Assembly (NCBI RefSeq): GCF_018310695.1 | Contig: NZ_JAGXCY010000007.1 | Coordinates: 1 to 64,000 of the forward strand | Length of the DNA stretch: 64,000 bases | Reading direction: 5' to 3' | DNA from: Paenibacillus sp. Marseille-Q4541 | GTDB taxonomy: Bacteria > Bacillota > Bacilli > Paenibacillales > Paenibacillaceae | Shown: in pieces, positions 42,641-52,413 of the stretch | Numbering within the stretch: position 1 is the stretch's first letter | Layout of the letters: every line of letters starts with the position of its first letter | Notes under the pieces: model-generated | What the model was told of the DNA's origin: nothing | Seen by the model: only the letters and a program-made list of their open reading frames with translations | Databases searched by the model: none | Program-made: the position numbers and the translations under genes

Positions 42641-43714
42641 ATGAAACAATTACATAGAAGAACATATAAAATATACAAAACAATAGGAATGGCTGTACTA
42701 ACAGGCGTGCTAATGATGGGTGGACTTAGCGGAACAGGATTAGTTCGTGCGGAGGCATTGGATCGTCCATCTGTAACTACCATAAGTCCAGTCTTGACGG
42801 ACTTTGTTACTTATGAGGAAATTACAAGAGAAGAAACATATCTTAATATTCATATGAAAGTCCCTGTCCTGAAAGGGCTGATTGATACAAAATATCAGGC
42901 CGAGTTGAATGATAACATTAAGCGTCACGCGGAGAAAGACATAGCATCGTTTGAAGCGGAAGCTAAAAAAGATGCGAATGAAGCTAAAAAACAAAATGTA
43001 GAATGGCGGCCATATGAGCTGTCTATGGATTATGAACTGAAGGCAGACGGAACAGGGAATCCGAATGATATTGTGTCACTGGAAGTCGTCACTTCCAAGA
43101 GCAGAGGGAATAACCCAGAGGAGCGGAAAGACTTCTATAATATCCGCAATGTAAAGGAAGCGAGCCGGGTTACGCTCAAAGAGCTGTTCGGGCCTAGCTA
43201 CAAGCCGTTTATTGATCAGATGATCCAAAATACAATGGATCGGAATCCTGAAAATTACTTCCCGGAAGAATTCCAAGGAATTAGTGCAGAACAAGGTTTC
43301 TATGTTCAGGATAACAAAGCCGTTATCGTCTTCGGCAAATATGAGATTGCTCCGGGTTCGATGGGATCTCCTGAGTTCGAATTCCCTCTATCTATGTTAC
43401 AGGATGTAGACAGAGATCAGGTTACTCTCGATCAAGCACTGACCTATCGGACGAAAAACGGGAACCTTATGATTCCTCTTCGTATCGTGACGGAGCGGCT
43501 AGGGTATGAGTTGACCTGGGTTAAGGATACGAAGTCAGCTGAACTGAAAAAACAAGCGCAATGGGCCTCGGTAACAAATGGAGAAAATGCTTACTTTATA
43601 AATAAAATGGCTCCGCAATCCCTCGTGGAGGCTCCTGTAATTAAAAATAATAAGATGTATGTTCCATATGCATTCGTATCCGAAATTCTAGGGGCAACAT
43701 TGAACTTGAAATAA
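42641..43714 (+). CDS. Exported DUF4163/DUF3298 protein with copper-amine-oxidase-like stalk domain
   Basis: Secreted protein of 357 residues. The ATG at 42641 has GGGAGG 8 nt upstream. Signal peptide ~1-40 (GMAVLTGVLMMGGLSGTGLVRA). Residues ~70-265 match the DUF4163/DUF3298 pair seen in PdaC and RsiV (TREETYLNIHMKVPVL, then FGKYEIAPGSMGSPEFEFPL). The C-terminal ~85 residues are a copper-amine-oxidase N-terminal-like domain (LMIPLRIVTERLGYELTW, MYVPYAFVSEILGA), a common Paenibacillus stalk. It may bind cell wall or lysozyme-like ligands, as RsiV does; not shown. Confidence 0.82.
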   Translation: MKQLHRRTYKIYKTIGMAVLTGVLMMGGLSGTGLVRAEALDRPSVTTISPVLTDFVTYEEITREETYLNIHMKVPVLKGLIDTKYQAELNDNIKRHAEKDIASFEAEAKKDANEAKKQNVEWRPYELSMDYELKADGTGNPNDIVSLEVVTSKSRGNNPEERKDFYNIRNVKEASRVTLKELFGPSYKPFIDQMIQNTMDRNPENYFPEEFQGISAEQGFYVQDNKAVIVFGKYEIAPGSMGSPEFEFPLSMLQDVDRDQVTLDQALTYRTKNGNLMIPLRIVTERLGYELTWVKDTKSAELKKQAQWASVTNGENAYFINKMAPQSLVEAPVIKNNKMYVPYAFVSEILGATLNLK

Positions 43715-43761
43715 TGAAATGTATGCGTATATTTCCGCAAATATAATATAACGAAATAAAT

Positions 43762-43803
43762 AAAGATCACCCTCCATCTTTACTTGAGGTGATCTTTATT
43801 TTG
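43762..43803. terminator. Bidirectional terminator
   Basis: AAAGATCACC pairs with GGTGATCTTT between convergent genes. T-rich sequence follows on the plus side and the minus side is less clear. Confidence 0.88.
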
Positions 43804-43844
43804 TTGCCTGTTTTTTTAAGTTTCTACTTGAAGGGAAGAGCATC

Positions 43845-44498
43845 CTAGGCGTCTACCCGCGTTTCTAAACGACGAGCAAAGCGAGATAAGGAATAATTGA
43901 CGATAAAATAAAGTATTGCTGCAAAGATGATGGCAGGTAAATAAAAAGCAGGATTCTGCCCTCCGACGATCCGCACGTGGTTCATCAGCTCCGGTAGGGA
44001 AATGGCAACTGCAAGCGAAGTATCCTTGAGTAGAGAGATGGATTGGCTGACGAGCGGCGGTATCATTCGGCGCAGTGCTTGGGGCAGTATGATAAGACGC
44101 AGCGTCTGGAAATAGGTCAGACCAGAGGAACGCGCAGCCTCAATTTGTCCCTTATCAATCGAGTTTAATCCTCCTCGCACGATCTCTGCGATCATACAGC
44201 CTTCAAATACAGTAAGCCCGGTAACCGCTGCCCAGAACACAGGCATTTCAATACCAAACTGAGGCAGGATCAGATACGTGACGAGAATGATGAGAAAGAG
44301 GGGCAAGTTCCGAATGGTGTCCACGATGACAGCGACGACTTGCGTAAGGACAGGAAAGCGTGTGTATCTTGCCGTTCCGAGTATAATACCGACAACAAAG
44401 CTCAGTACGATAGCGACGATAGCTACCTGGAGCGTCAACATAAATCCTTCTAGTAAGAATCTGACATAGGGCCAGGAATAAGCGCCGGCAAAATCCAT
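43845..44498 (-). CDS. glnP: Glutamine-type amino acid ABC permease GlnP
   Basis: Polar amino acid permease of 217 residues of the HisM/GlnP family, with five membrane segments. The EAA loop reads EAARSSGLTYFQTLRLIILPQALRR. It is last of the four-gene operon ATPase, binding protein, permease, permease, which is the order of B. subtilis glnQHMP. RBS AGAGGAGGAT precedes the ATG. Confidence 0.88.
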   Translation of the reverse strand: MDFAGAYSWPYVRFLLEGFMLTLQVAIVAIVLSFVVGIILGTARYTRFPVLTQVVAVIVDTIRNLPLFLIILVTYLILPQFGIEMPVFWAAVTGLTVFEGCMIAEIVRGGLNSIDKGQIEAARSSGLTYFQTLRLIILPQALRRMIPPLVSQSISLLKDTSLAVAISLPELMNHVRIVGGQNPAFYLPAIIFAAILYFIVNYSLSRFARRLETRVDA

Positions 44499-44527
44499 AA
44501 GAATCCTCCTCTCTTAATGATGTGATC

Positions 44528-45250
44528 CTAGGCGTTCTGGTCAACACCTGTGGCAGGCGTAATCTTCCGTTTGTTCATCCCAGCTTTGCGGATTTCGCGT
44601 TGATTCAGTCTTCGTTCCATATACATGACAAGGAAGTTCAGTGGAAGCGTAATGATCAGATAAAGCAGGGCAACTACGGTGTAAACCGATAACGTTTGGT
44701 ACGTAGCAGAGTTTACACTGTCGGCAAAATACATCAGGTCCATTCCGGCAACGACAGCAAGGATGGAGGAGTTTTTCACGAGATTAATCGCTTGATTCCC
44801 CATGGAAGGAAGCACGATGCGAACCGCCTGAGGCAAGATAATATGAATCATGGCTTGAATATAGCTAAGCCCAGAGGAACGTGCAGCCTCGACTTGACCT
44901 TTCGGCACAGACTGGATGCCTGCCCGTATTGCTTCTGCAATAAAAGAAGAGGTGTAAATCGTAAGACCGATCGTACCCGAGATAAAACCATCCAAATTGA
45001 TGCCAAAGGCGTTCAGTCCATAGTAAAAAAAGAAAATGGTTACGAGCAGTGGGATGTTACGGATAAATTCAACATAGGCCGTACCAAACCAGTTCAGAAC
45101 TTTTATAGGAGAAATCCGGCAAATCGCTACGGCAGAGCCAAATATAAAACTCCCTATTAAAGCAATAAGGCTAATTTGCAGTGTGTTCAGAAAACCTTCC
45201 GAGAAATCACCCCAATACCGCCATAGCACGCTAATATCTAGACCAGTCAC
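44528..45250 (-). CDS. glnM: Glutamine-type amino acid ABC permease GlnM
   Basis: Permease of 240 residues, paralogous to the next gene, with EAA loop EAARSSGLSYIQAMIHIILPQAVR. It has five membrane helices and a basic C terminus. RBS AAGGAGTGA lies before the ATG. It forms a heterodimer with GlnP by analogy with the family. Confidence 0.88.
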   Translation of the reverse strand: MTGLDISVLWRYWGDFSEGFLNTLQISLIALIGSFIFGSAVAICRISPIKVLNWFGTAYVEFIRNIPLLVTIFFFYYGLNAFGINLDGFISGTIGLTIYTSSFIAEAIRAGIQSVPKGQVEAARSSGLSYIQAMIHIILPQAVRIVLPSMGNQAINLVKNSSILAVVAGMDLMYFADSVNSATYQTLSVYTVVALLYLIITLPLNFLVMYMERRLNQREIRKAGMNKRKITPATGVDQNA

Positions 45251-45322
45251 ATGGAATCACTCCTTCTTGATAGACGGTAAAAGAAAAAAGGCGGCCTGGC
45301 CGCCCTTGAACAAATACGTTCG

Positions 45323-46177
45323 TTACTCTGGAGTTGTTCCGAGCCATTGTTCGTAAAGTGTATTGTATTCTCCGCTATCTTTCATTTCCTTCAGCATCTC
45401 ATTAACCGTATCGACCATCTTCTGGTCTCCTTTACGAATGGCCATACCGTACGGCTCATCGGTAAAGTTACCACCAACCATTTCAAAATTAGGATCGTCT
45501 TGCATCATCCCGAGCAGAATGGAATTATCCGTTGTGAGGGCATCGCCTTTTTTGGACTTAAGCGCCGTGAATGCTTCCTGATAGTTCTCGAATTCAAGAA
45601 CTTTCGCATCCGGGGCTTTTTCTTTAATATTTGTAACCGAAGTAGAGCCCTTCACAGCGAGAACCGTAGTATCCGGTGTCAAAGAGTCTATGCCGGTAAT
45701 CGCGCTCCCCTTGGGTACGAGGAGGGATTGACCTGCATTAAAGTAAACATCGCTGAAATCCACTTCCTTTTTACGTTCCTCCGTAATGGTCATCGTCGCA
45801 ATTATGATGTCAATTTGTCCGTTTTGCAAAAGCGGGATACGTGTCTTGGAAGTTACTTCTTTTAGTTCTACCTTGGTTTCGTCACCTAGAATTTTTTTGG
45901 CAAGCGCTTTGGCCATGTCGATATCAAGGCCTTCGACACTGCCTGATACGGGGTCTTTCAGACCAAATAGACGTGTATCATATTTAACACCGGCAATGAC
46001 TTTGCCGCGGTCTTTAATGGCTGCAATTGTATCAATGGACTCGGCCGGAACATTGTCTCCGCCTGAAGTTGAATCCGTTCCACCTGATGTTTTATCCGAT
46101 CCACATCCTGATAGAGCAACACTGAAAGCCAGAAGGAACAAAAGCAACAATACTGGTGTTTTTTTCTTCATTGTCAT
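45323..46177 (-). CDS. glnH: Glutamine/polar amino acid-binding lipoprotein GlnH
   Basis: Lipoprotein of 284 residues; lipobox LSGC and a Gly/Ser linker. The family-3 solute-binding fold is clear: KYDTRLFGLKDPVSGSVEGLDIDMAKALA, then MTITEERKKEVDFS. Gene order favours glutamine; glutamate or aspartate cannot be excluded. GGGGAG is 9 nt before the ATG. It sits between glnQ and glnM. Confidence 0.88.
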   Translation of the reverse strand: MTMKKKTPVLLLLFLLAFSVALSGCGSDKTSGGTDSTSGGDNVPAESIDTIAAIKDRGKVIAGVKYDTRLFGLKDPVSGSVEGLDIDMAKALAKKILGDETKVELKEVTSKTRIPLLQNGQIDIIIATMTITEERKKEVDFSDVYFNAGQSLLVPKGSAITGIDSLTPDTTVLAVKGSTSVTNIKEKAPDAKVLEFENYQEAFTALKSKKGDALTTDNSILLGMMQDDPNFEMVGGNFTDEPYGMAIRKGDQKMVDTVNEMLKEMKDSGEYNTLYEQWLGTTPE

Positions 46178-46218
46178 AAAAGTGAGCTCCCCTTTTTAAA
46201 TCAGTTTATTTTGCAGAA

Positions 46219-46947
46219 TTAGTGATGAATCAGACGACTTAGAAACTGACGGGCACGTTCTTCTCTCGGATTGTTAAAGAACTCGGCTGCTGTATCATCT
46301 TCAACAATCTGCCCCTCATCCATAAAGATGACTCTATCGGCGACTTCCCTAGCAAAACCCATCTCATGGGTAACGATGACCATGGTCATCCCCGTATCTG
46401 CTAGAGAGCGCATGACATCAAGTACTTCTCCGATCATTTCGGGATCGAGTGCGGAAGTAGGCTCATCGAATAACATAATCTTGGGGTCCATCGCTAGACC
46501 ACGGGCAATAGCAACACGCTGCTGCTGACCGCCAGACAGCTGGCTTGGATAACTTTCTGCTTTTTCGGCTATGCCAACACGGGTTAAATATTTCATTGCT
46601 GTTTCAGAGGCAGCCGCTTTAGATTGTTTCTTTACTTTGATCGGTGCGAGTGTAATATTTTCAATTACATTTTTGTGAGGGTACAGGTTGAAATGCTGGA
46701 ATACCATACTGATGTTTTTGCGAAACTGGTTAATATCAATTTTACGCTGATGTAGTGGAATCCCACTGACATGAAGCTCTCCACCTGAGATGGTCTCGAG
46801 CCGATTGATACAGCGTAGAAGCGTACTCTTCCCAGAACCAGAGGGACCGATGATCACAACGACTTCACCTTCGCGGATTTGTAAATTAATATCTTTGAGC
46901 ACATGAAAGCTTCCGTAATGTTTGTTCACATTTTTGAACTCGATCAG
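46219..46947 (-). CDS. glnQ: Glutamine-type amino acid ABC ATPase GlnQ, non-standard start
   Basis: ATPase of ~242 residues. Walker A is [13 protein letters not shown], the signature [14 protein letters not shown], Walker [13 protein letters not shown] and the H-loop VTHEMGFA. The family N terminus (M)[11 protein letters not shown] is encoded, but its initial codon is CTG (46947-46945), with ATT just before it and a stop at 46956-46954. AAGGGCGGTGA lies upstream at ribosome-site distance. The first ATG/GTG/TTG codon, GTG 46929, would drop six conserved residues. Start at CTG or ATT is therefore likely. First gene of the operon; a GlnR-type site lies ~110 nt upstream. Confidence 0.85.
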   Translation of the reverse strand: MIEFKNVNKHYGSFHVLKDINLQIREGEVVVIIGPSGSGKSTLLRCINRLETISGGELHVSGIPLHQRKIDINQFRKNISMVFQHFNLYPHKNVIENITLAPIKVKKQSKAAASETAMKYLTRVGIAEKAESYPSQLSGGQQQRVAIARGLAMDPKIMLFDEPTSALDPEMIGEVLDVMRSLADTGMTMVIVTHEMGFAREVADRVIFMDEGQIVEDDTAAEFFNNPREERARQFLSRLIHH

Positions 46948-47306
46948 AATGATTCACCGCCCTTTTGTTCATATTCATCATAAAAAAGGAACTGAATGGT
47001 AAATATTGATAAGATGATACAATAAGATCAATGATTAGAGCAATGAATATGTCAAAAAACATGACATTTGTAGCAGTATTTCCTAGTTCTTAGGGCATGA
47101 TTGTGTAAGTATGTTGTTAATTTGACGAGAAAGAAAAGAGATTTATGAAGCAGGAATGTGGGTCTTTTAACATAAATATGTAATTATATTGAAATAAAGT
47201 TGTTGGAAATTAAAAATTGAATAGCAGAGGGTGAGTTAAGAAATAAATGGAATAGGGTAATTTGATATGAACGAAAGCAACGATGAAGAAAGAAGGAGAC
47301 TTATTT
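46948..47306. other. Divergent intergenic region glnQ-gpmA
   Basis: 359 nt, AT-rich. It holds the GlnR/TnrA box and should hold both promoters, but I could not place a convincing -35/-10 pair for either gene. No coding frame is supported. Confidence 0.6.
47050..47066. promoter_or_regulatory. GlnR/TnrA-type box
   Basis: Read on the minus strand, TGTCATGTTTTTTGACA matches TGTNANATTTTNTNACA with one mismatch (G for A at position 7). It lies ~110 nt before glnQ, consistent with nitrogen control. Confidence 0.75.
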
Positions 47307-48071
47307 ATGATAAAAATCGTACTCGTCCGGCATGGGCAGAGTGAATGGAATTTGGAGAATCGTTTTACGGGCTGGACCGACGTCGATTTGTCTGAGGCAG
47401 GGGTTGAAGAAGCACGTCAAGCAGGACTGATATTGAAGCAAAATGGATATGTTTTTGATGAGGCCTACACTTCGTATTTGAAAAGAGCGATTCGCACACT
47501 TTGGATTATCCTTCATGAAATGGATCTGATGTGGATTCCCGTCTACAAGACGTGGAAACTGAATGAGCGTCACTATGGTGCTTTGCAAGGGCTTAATAAA
47601 GCAGAAACTGCTATAAAATATGGCGAGGAGCAGGTATTATCTTGGCGCCGTTCTATTGATGCACGTCCTCCTGAACTTCCACTGGATGATCCAAGATATG
47701 AAGCGGAACTCCCGCAGTACAGTGTAATGAGAGAAGGGGAATATCCGCGTACTGAAAATTTGCTGGATACAGAAGAACGGGTACTGGCTTACTGGAAGGA
47801 ACGAATTGTACCCGATCTTAGTGCCGGCAAACATATTATTATTGCAGCCCATGGCAATACAATCCGCTCTCTGATTCAGCACTTGGATCATCTTGAGGGC
47901 GACGGACTCATCAATCTGAACATACCGACAGGAATTCCACTCGTCTATGAACTGGATGAGGAGCTTAATCCGATACGTCACTATTACCTCGGAATGGAAG
48001 GACCTCTTCCTGCGGGGACGATTCCCAAACATATTAGTAAAGAAAGTACAACGAAAGGGCCCCCTGCATAA
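47307..48071 (+). CDS. gpmA: 2,3-bisphosphoglycerate-dependent phosphoglycerate mutase GpmA
   Basis: Glycolytic enzyme of 254 residues that interconverts 3- and 2-phosphoglycerate. The phosphohistidine motif is [18 protein letters not shown] near the start, the second histidine is in [11 protein letters not shown], and [13 protein letters not shown] is conserved. ATG 47307 is chosen because AGAAGGAGA lies 8 nt before it. It stands alone between the gln operon and nikR. Many Bacillota use the cofactor-independent enzyme, so this is a second type of mutase or the main one. Confidence 0.93.
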   Translation: MIKIVLVRHGQSEWNLENRFTGWTDVDLSEAGVEEARQAGLILKQNGYVFDEAYTSYLKRAIRTLWIILHEMDLMWIPVYKTWKLNERHYGALQGLNKAETAIKYGEEQVLSWRRSIDARPPELPLDDPRYEAELPQYSVMREGEYPRTENLLDTEERVLAYWKERIVPDLSAGKHIIIAAHGNTIRSLIQHLDHLEGDGLINLNIPTGIPLVYELDEELNPIRHYYLGMEGPLPAGTIPKHISKESTTKGPPA

Positions 48072-48162
48072 AGCGGGAGGTTCTTTTTATGTGGATTTCA
48101 AAAGGGCATAGCCTGTTATACACTTTTTCCATAAAAGGGTCCCTAGAGCAGGAGGAAGTGTA

Positions 48163-48615
48163 ATGAGTGAGAAAGAGGAGTTAACCCGATTTGGCGTTGC
48201 TTTTCCCGCACCACTAATCGAGCAGTTTGACAAATACATAGAAGAACAGGGATACAAGAACCGATCAGAAGCAATTCGAGATTTGGCGCGCAGAGCGATG
48301 CTTGAACCGGCAAAACTGCACTCTGATGAACAAGTTGCCGGAGTTATTGTCACTGTATTTGATCATCATGCCAGTGAACTGCCGGGTATCCTCATGGAAC
48401 TACAACACGATTATCACCATGATATTATTTCAAACATGCACGTGCACCTGAATCATCATCAGTGCCTCGAAGTCATTGCAGTTCGGGGCAATCTGGGCAG
48501 ACTTCGCGCGCTGCATCAGCAGATACAGGTACAAAAAGGAGTGCACTACGCTGAATTATCCGTAACCTTTAATGATGGAGAATCACATGTAGATCATCAT
48601 CTGAACAGAGAATAG
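48163..48615 (+). CDS. nikR: Nickel-responsive regulator NikR
   Basis: Ribbon-helix-helix regulator of 150 residues. The N-terminal RHH is at ~7-50 (LTRFGVAFPAPLIEQFDKYI, NRSEAIRDLARRAML) and the C-terminal ACT-like nickel domain at ~60-140. The high-affinity nickel ligands align with E. coli His76, His87, His89 and Cys95 as H82, H93, H95 and C101 in MHVHLNHHQC. A His-rich tail (SHVDHHLNRE) is extra. GGAGGAAG precedes the ATG. The urease operon and NikABCDE-type importer ~5-12 kb downstream are plausible targets, but I found no GTATGA-N16-TCATAC operator. Confidence 0.93.
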   Translation: MSEKEELTRFGVAFPAPLIEQFDKYIEEQGYKNRSEAIRDLARRAMLEPAKLHSDEQVAGVIVTVFDHHASELPGILMELQHDYHHDIISNMHVHLNHHQCLEVIAVRGNLGRLRALHQQIQVQKGVHYAELSVTFNDGESHVDHHLNRE

Positions 48616-48698
48616 AGAATGGCTTTACAAGCTACCCACAGACGATATAAAATGGAGCTTATCCTATTTAGGGTATTATAGGAATGGAGGGAACTTGC

Positions 48699-48914
48699 AT
48701 GAACCGTTATTTGTTCGAGTATGAACTGAAATCTACTGGATTCAAAGGTGAATTTAGCTGGATTGAAGAATCCGAAGAGAAAGCAAAAGAAGCAATTCGT
48801 GATCGGATTGCCGACCTCGAATTTACTGAAATAGAAGATGTCGTTGTAGGCAACCTGCTGAAAACGATGGATGCAACAGGGCGTTTCTTTGAATGCGAGA
48901 ACTGTGCTTCCTAA
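48699..48914 (+). CDS. Hypothetical 71-residue protein with C-terminal CxxC
   Basis: Small acidic protein starting at ATG 48699, preceded by GGAGGGAAC. It reads MNRYLFEYELKSTGFKGEFS, then a helix rich in Glu and Lys and a C-terminal CENCAS. The two cysteines spaced by two could bind a metal. Family not recognised. It lies between nikR and the urease region. Confidence 0.7.
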   Translation: MNRYLFEYELKSTGFKGEFSWIEESEEKAKEAIRDRIADLEFTEIEDVVVGNLLKTMDATGRFFECENCAS

Positions 48915-49055
48915 ACACATCTAGATGAAGAGTATCCTTTCTTGTCCATGGGGCAGAAGGGATGCTCTTTTTTTGAGGCGAAAGTAAGCAGATAATATCG
49001 ATATCCCAAGAAAGCTGGGCAAGAATGACTGCAGAGAATCTATCCGGTTCAATAC

Positions 49056-49091
49056 AAAAAAAGGAGGGCTCTTTACTAGAGTCCTCCTTTA
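49056..49091. terminator. Bidirectional terminator
   Basis: AAAGGAGG with CTC pairs with GAG and CCTCCTTT. It lies between the convergent 71-residue gene and the YheE-like gene. Confidence 0.85.
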
Positions 49092-49112
49092 TCATAGCTT
49101 TAACTACTTATT

Positions 49113-49583
49113 TTATCTCTTGTCTTGCTCTGTTTGCTCTACTTTTTCATGGATCTCGGTTTCTAATTCTTGCACAAGGTCCTCTTCGAGCTTCTGATGG
49201 GGCTGAGGATGAAACCATTGAATTTCCCCATTGTGAACAAACCCTTTGAATTCCTCTCCTTGCACATATAATGAGAATTGCTGACGTTCATGTGCGGTAT
49301 CTTCAAATACAGGTTTGATTTGAATGTCCTCGGCTTTTTTCGAATTTCCATAATGTTTCATGAAGGAGTGTATAGTCGATTCAATTTTATCCACTTTATC
49401 CTCACCAATCATTTGTTTCGGGTGGGGGTTCAGCCATAGAATCTCATCATTATGATAATGTCCTTTAAATTCGTCTCCTCGAATTTTGAAGGTGAACGCA
49501 AGTCGCTCATGCATACGGTTCTCATAAATGGTTTCTACCTCAAAATCTTCAAGTTCAGGTTTTATATGATTATTTTCCGTCAT
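49113..49583 (-). CDS. Tandem YheE/DUF5342-like small protein
   Basis: Cytoplasmic acidic protein of 156 residues from ATG 49583, with GAGGAGAT upstream. It is made of two homologous ~60-residue units: one around MHERLAFTFKIRGDEFKGHY to DEILWLNPHP, the other around AHERQQFSLYVQGEEFKGFV to GEIQWFHPQP. The repeats resemble the YheE (DUF5342) fold of Bacillus. An N-terminal and a C-terminal charged helix flank them. Function unknown. Confidence 0.7.
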   Translation of the reverse strand: MTENNHIKPELEDFEVETIYENRMHERLAFTFKIRGDEFKGHYHNDEILWLNPHPKQMIGEDKVDKIESTIHSFMKHYGNSKKAEDIQIKPVFEDTAHERQQFSLYVQGEEFKGFVHNGEIQWFHPQPHQKLEEDLVQELETEIHEKVEQTEQDKR

Positions 49584-49794
49584 GTGTATATCTCCTCTCA
49601 TGAAAGTTTTACTTACCCAATTTCTCGTAAAAAGCACCATCCTGATTAGCATAAATAGGATAATAATGGAGGATCTATTAGTTGCCTATTATATAGGTTT
49701 GTTTTCCAGAATGTCCATTGAAAACGTTAACTCTCACGAAAAATCGGTCTTTCTTTGCATAACAGGACAATATAAATAGAGGACTTAGGTTGCA

Positions 49795-50619
49795 TTAATA
49801 TTTTCGTAAAGAGCTTGGAGAACGATTATTCCATTTTTCACTAATAATGATATGACATTGGTCGAAGATCCGCTCAATGGTTTGCGTGTTGTTTGCTTGG
49901 ATTCGGATGCTAAATCCAGGTATAGCTAGATGGGAGATACCGAATGAAATATTTGAATCTTCCTTACGAATCACTTCATAAAGTTCGTCCAGAAGTGCAT
50001 CGTTTGTTCGTTCACTAACTGCAATCATAGATCCTAGGTGAGTATAACCTTCCATAAAGCCAAGATCTGATATAGGCTGCTGCTGCGGCATTAATTTAAT
50101 ATGGTCATATACCCCAAGCTTGCCGTCCCAATAAATCTCAGTCACTAGTTGGATCGTGTTGTAACTAAATTTTTGTCCGCTCGGAGACCAGCCCGGAGTA
50201 AGGATATCTGTATATAGAAACGTTGCTCCGCGCTCCATATGAACCACATTTTTTTGCTTATAGTGCGCATTTTCATAGGCGATCAAAGGGTCTGGAAGGT
50301 ATTCCAAATAGCTGCCTTTTTTCAAGTTGATTTCTGTTTCTTGATAAGCAAAGCTTTTCGGTGTTTTATATACTTTTGTCGCGGACTGCGTGGTTAAAGT
50401 CACCTTTGATCCTTCATCAGCGGAGATCTCCATCTTGTATCTGTCCCCATCTAAATAACCGCCGCCAGGGTTTAGGAGGTAATAGCAAACTTGGCCTGAA
50501 TCATCAAAATAAATCGGTCGCATCACTTTGAATGCCCCTTGAAAATACACTCGCTTAGCTACTGTTTTCCCTTTTCGCTCTTCAAGATCCAAAGTTAAAG
50601 AGCCAGTCCAATCTGACAT
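49795..50619 (-). CDS. ureD: Urease accessory protein UreD
   Basis: Accessory protein of 274 residues. Family motifs: YYLLNPGGGYLDGDRY, LTTQSATKVYKT, and LPDPLIAYENAHYKQ. With UreF and UreG it forms the complex that delivers nickel and CO2 to apo-urease. It lies last in the operon, one base after ureG, as in several Bacillota. No signal peptide. Confidence 0.9.
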   Translation of the reverse strand: MSDWTGSLTLDLEERKGKTVAKRVYFQGAFKVMRPIYFDDSGQVCYYLLNPGGGYLDGDRYKMEISADEGSKVTLTTQSATKVYKTPKSFAYQETEINLKKGSYLEYLPDPLIAYENAHYKQKNVVHMERGATFLYTDILTPGWSPSGQKFSYNTIQLVTEIYWDGKLGVYDHIKLMPQQQPISDLGFMEGYTHLGSMIAVSERTNDALLDELYEVIRKEDSNISFGISHLAIPGFSIRIQANNTQTIERIFDQCHIIISEKWNNRSPSSLRKY

Positions 50620-50620
50620 A

Positions 50621-51232
50621 TTATTCTAATCCTTTTAACAGAGCGTGCTGCCGAATCCAGTCCATTACTTCTGGGAGACCATCATTATTTTTTAAGTTGG
50701 TGAAGAAGAAAGGTTTGTTCCCACGGAATTCTTTCGTGTCCTTCGCCATGACTTCAAGGCTGGCACCAACAAAAGGAGCAAGATCCGTTTTGTTAATAAT
50801 AAACAAGTCAGATTTAATCATCCCTTGTCCACCCTTACGAGGAATTTTCTCCCCTTGGGCAACATCAATGATATAAATGGAAAAGTCGACGAGCTCCGGG
50901 CTGAAAGTAGCTGCAAGGTTATCGCCACCGCTTTCTACAAAAATAAGTTCAACATCGGGGTGACGCTCAACCAGCTGGTCAATTGCAGCGAAGTTCATCG
51001 AAGCATCTTCGCGGATGGCAGTGTGCGGACAGCCGCCTGTTTCCACTCCAATGATACGGTCCTCGGGAAGAACCCCGTTTTGAATTAAAAATTTAGCGTC
51101 TTCTTTTGTATAAATATCGTTAGTGACAACAGCCATTTTGATTTCATTTTCAAGGTGACGAGTCAGTTTTTCTACAAGCATCGTTTTGCCTGCTCCAACA
51201 GGTCCTCCAACACCGATTCTGATAGGTTCCAT
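50621..51232 (-). CDS. ureG: Urease accessory GTPase UreG
   Basis: GTPase of 203 residues from ATG 51232, with AAAGGAAG upstream; the GTG at 51241 is too close to that site. The P-loop is [32 protein letters not shown] and the nickel-binding CPH motif in [13 protein letters not shown] are present. It couples GTP hydrolysis to nickel insertion. Confidence 0.93.
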   Translation of the reverse strand: MEPIRIGVGGPVGAGKTMLVEKLTRHLENEIKMAVVTNDIYTKEDAKFLIQNGVLPEDRIIGVETGGCPHTAIREDASMNFAAIDQLVERHPDVELIFVESGGDNLAATFSPELVDFSIYIIDVAQGEKIPRKGGQGMIKSDLFIINKTDLAPFVGASLEVMAKDTKEFRGNKPFFFTNLKNNDGLPEVMDWIRQHALLKGLE

Positions 51233-51267
51233 TAATAACACACTTCCTTTACTGATTGTTAGAAAAA

Positions 51268-51954
51268 TTAAGACATGAATATTCGAATATTTACTCGTTC
51301 ATGTTTCATTTGAGATAGTTCAATTCCTGGTGATACCATTCCAAAATCATCAATTGTTAGCTCCATGATTTTATTCACGGCTTCTGTTAATTCCGGTATA
51401 AACTGATGTGAAATCGTTTGACCTGCTGTTTGTCCAAGAGGGATGGCGCGTACTGCGTTTTGAACTTGACTGGAAATAGCAGAATACAAATAGTAGAGGA
51501 TGGTATCTTCTTTTGATACCTGAAGCCCATGAGCTACCATCGAAAAAACAATAGCCGGATGGCCGAATACGTTCTTACTTTTTATTTCTTCTCTGTACTG
51601 AGAGAGGATAGGTAAGCCATATAGGGATTCCGTCAGTTTCAGCATTCGATCCCCAATCATTTGGGTTCCTTCTCTCGATTCTCGTGGCAAGTTCTGAACC
51701 GTCAATAGGCGATCCATATGCCATACCTGCTGTATATCTTCGTCCACGAGAGCTTCATAAACGAGACGAGAGGCAAGCCCATCCGCATAGATAAGCTGTT
51801 CATGTAAATACACTTTCAGCCATTTGAAAAACGTTGCTTGGTTATGGACCTTATCTTCCTGGATATAACTCTCAAGGCCAAAAGAATGACTGAAAGCTCC
51901 TGTAGGGAAATTAGAATCGCATAGTTGAAACAAAGAGAGCAGATGACTATTCAT
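51268..51954 (-). CDS. ureF: Urease accessory protein UreF
   Basis: Helical accessory protein of 228 residues from ATG 51954, overlapping the ureE stop by 8 nt; TTG 51966 is another possible start. Motif [16 protein letters not shown] is typical. It links UreD to UreG in the activation complex. No strong ribosome site is seen, so translation is probably coupled to ureE. Confidence 0.9.
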   Translation of the reverse strand: MNSHLLSLFQLCDSNFPTGAFSHSFGLESYIQEDKVHNQATFFKWLKVYLHEQLIYADGLASRLVYEALVDEDIQQVWHMDRLLTVQNLPRESREGTQMIGDRMLKLTESLYGLPILSQYREEIKSKNVFGHPAIVFSMVAHGLQVSKEDTILYYLYSAISSQVQNAVRAIPLGQTAGQTISHQFIPELTEAVNKIMELTIDDFGMVSPGIELSQMKHERVNIRIFMS

Positions 51955-52402
51955 GACTATGGCCAATATGCCGGAATGCTTGTTTTACTTTTCGATCCTC
52001 TCGTTTAAATGGAATCTCGAGTTGCCTAAGCAGTTCCTCAACTAAATAGTCATACTGAACTAACATATCATTGTCTTCGAATTGAGCAGGGAGATGGCGA
52101 TTACCAAGCTGGTGAGCGATCGTTCCCATTTCTTTGATGCTTCTAGGCTGAATGACAAGCAGATCATCTGACATGACATCAACGACGATCATGTTCTTGT
52201 CGTCCATGAATAATACATCACCAGCGACAAGATCACGTGGCTCACGCAAGCGTATACCGAGCTCATTTCCGTGATCTGTTTTTACGCGTTGAATACGCTT
52301 CATCAAATGTGCACTTTCTAGATACACTTTTTCCATGTGGCGTTTTTCTATTTCGTTTTTATCCATTTGTTCGATGTTGGTTACGATTTTTTCAATAATC
52401 AA
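51947..52402 (-). CDS. ureE: Urease nickel metallochaperone UreE
   Basis: Nickel chaperone of 151 residues that begins with TTG at 52402, with GAGGTGAAAGAT ~7 nt upstream. It has the N-terminal peptide-binding and C-terminal metal-binding parts, with the conserved [10 protein letters not shown] and a short His tail (RHIGHSHE). It lies 11 nt after ureC. Confidence 0.9.
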   Translation of the reverse strand: MIIEKIVTNIEQMDKNEIEKRHMEKVYLESAHLMKRIQRVKTDHGNELGIRLREPRDLVAGDVLFMDDKNMIVVDVMSDDLLVIQPRSIKEMGTIAHQLGNRHLPAQFEDNDMLVQYDYLVEELLRQLEIPFKREDRKVKQAFRHIGHSHE

Positions 52403-52413
52403 TATCTTTCACC

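Noticed and set aside
45347..45865. 172-codon frame antisense to glnH
   Set aside because: The opposite strand codes a well-conserved binding protein; the antisense frame has no ribosome site or recognisable motif.
48056..48088. Hairpin after gpmA
   Set aside because: The GC-rich arms (GGCCCCCTGC / GCGGGAGG) pair poorly; the T run is present but the stem is too weak to call.
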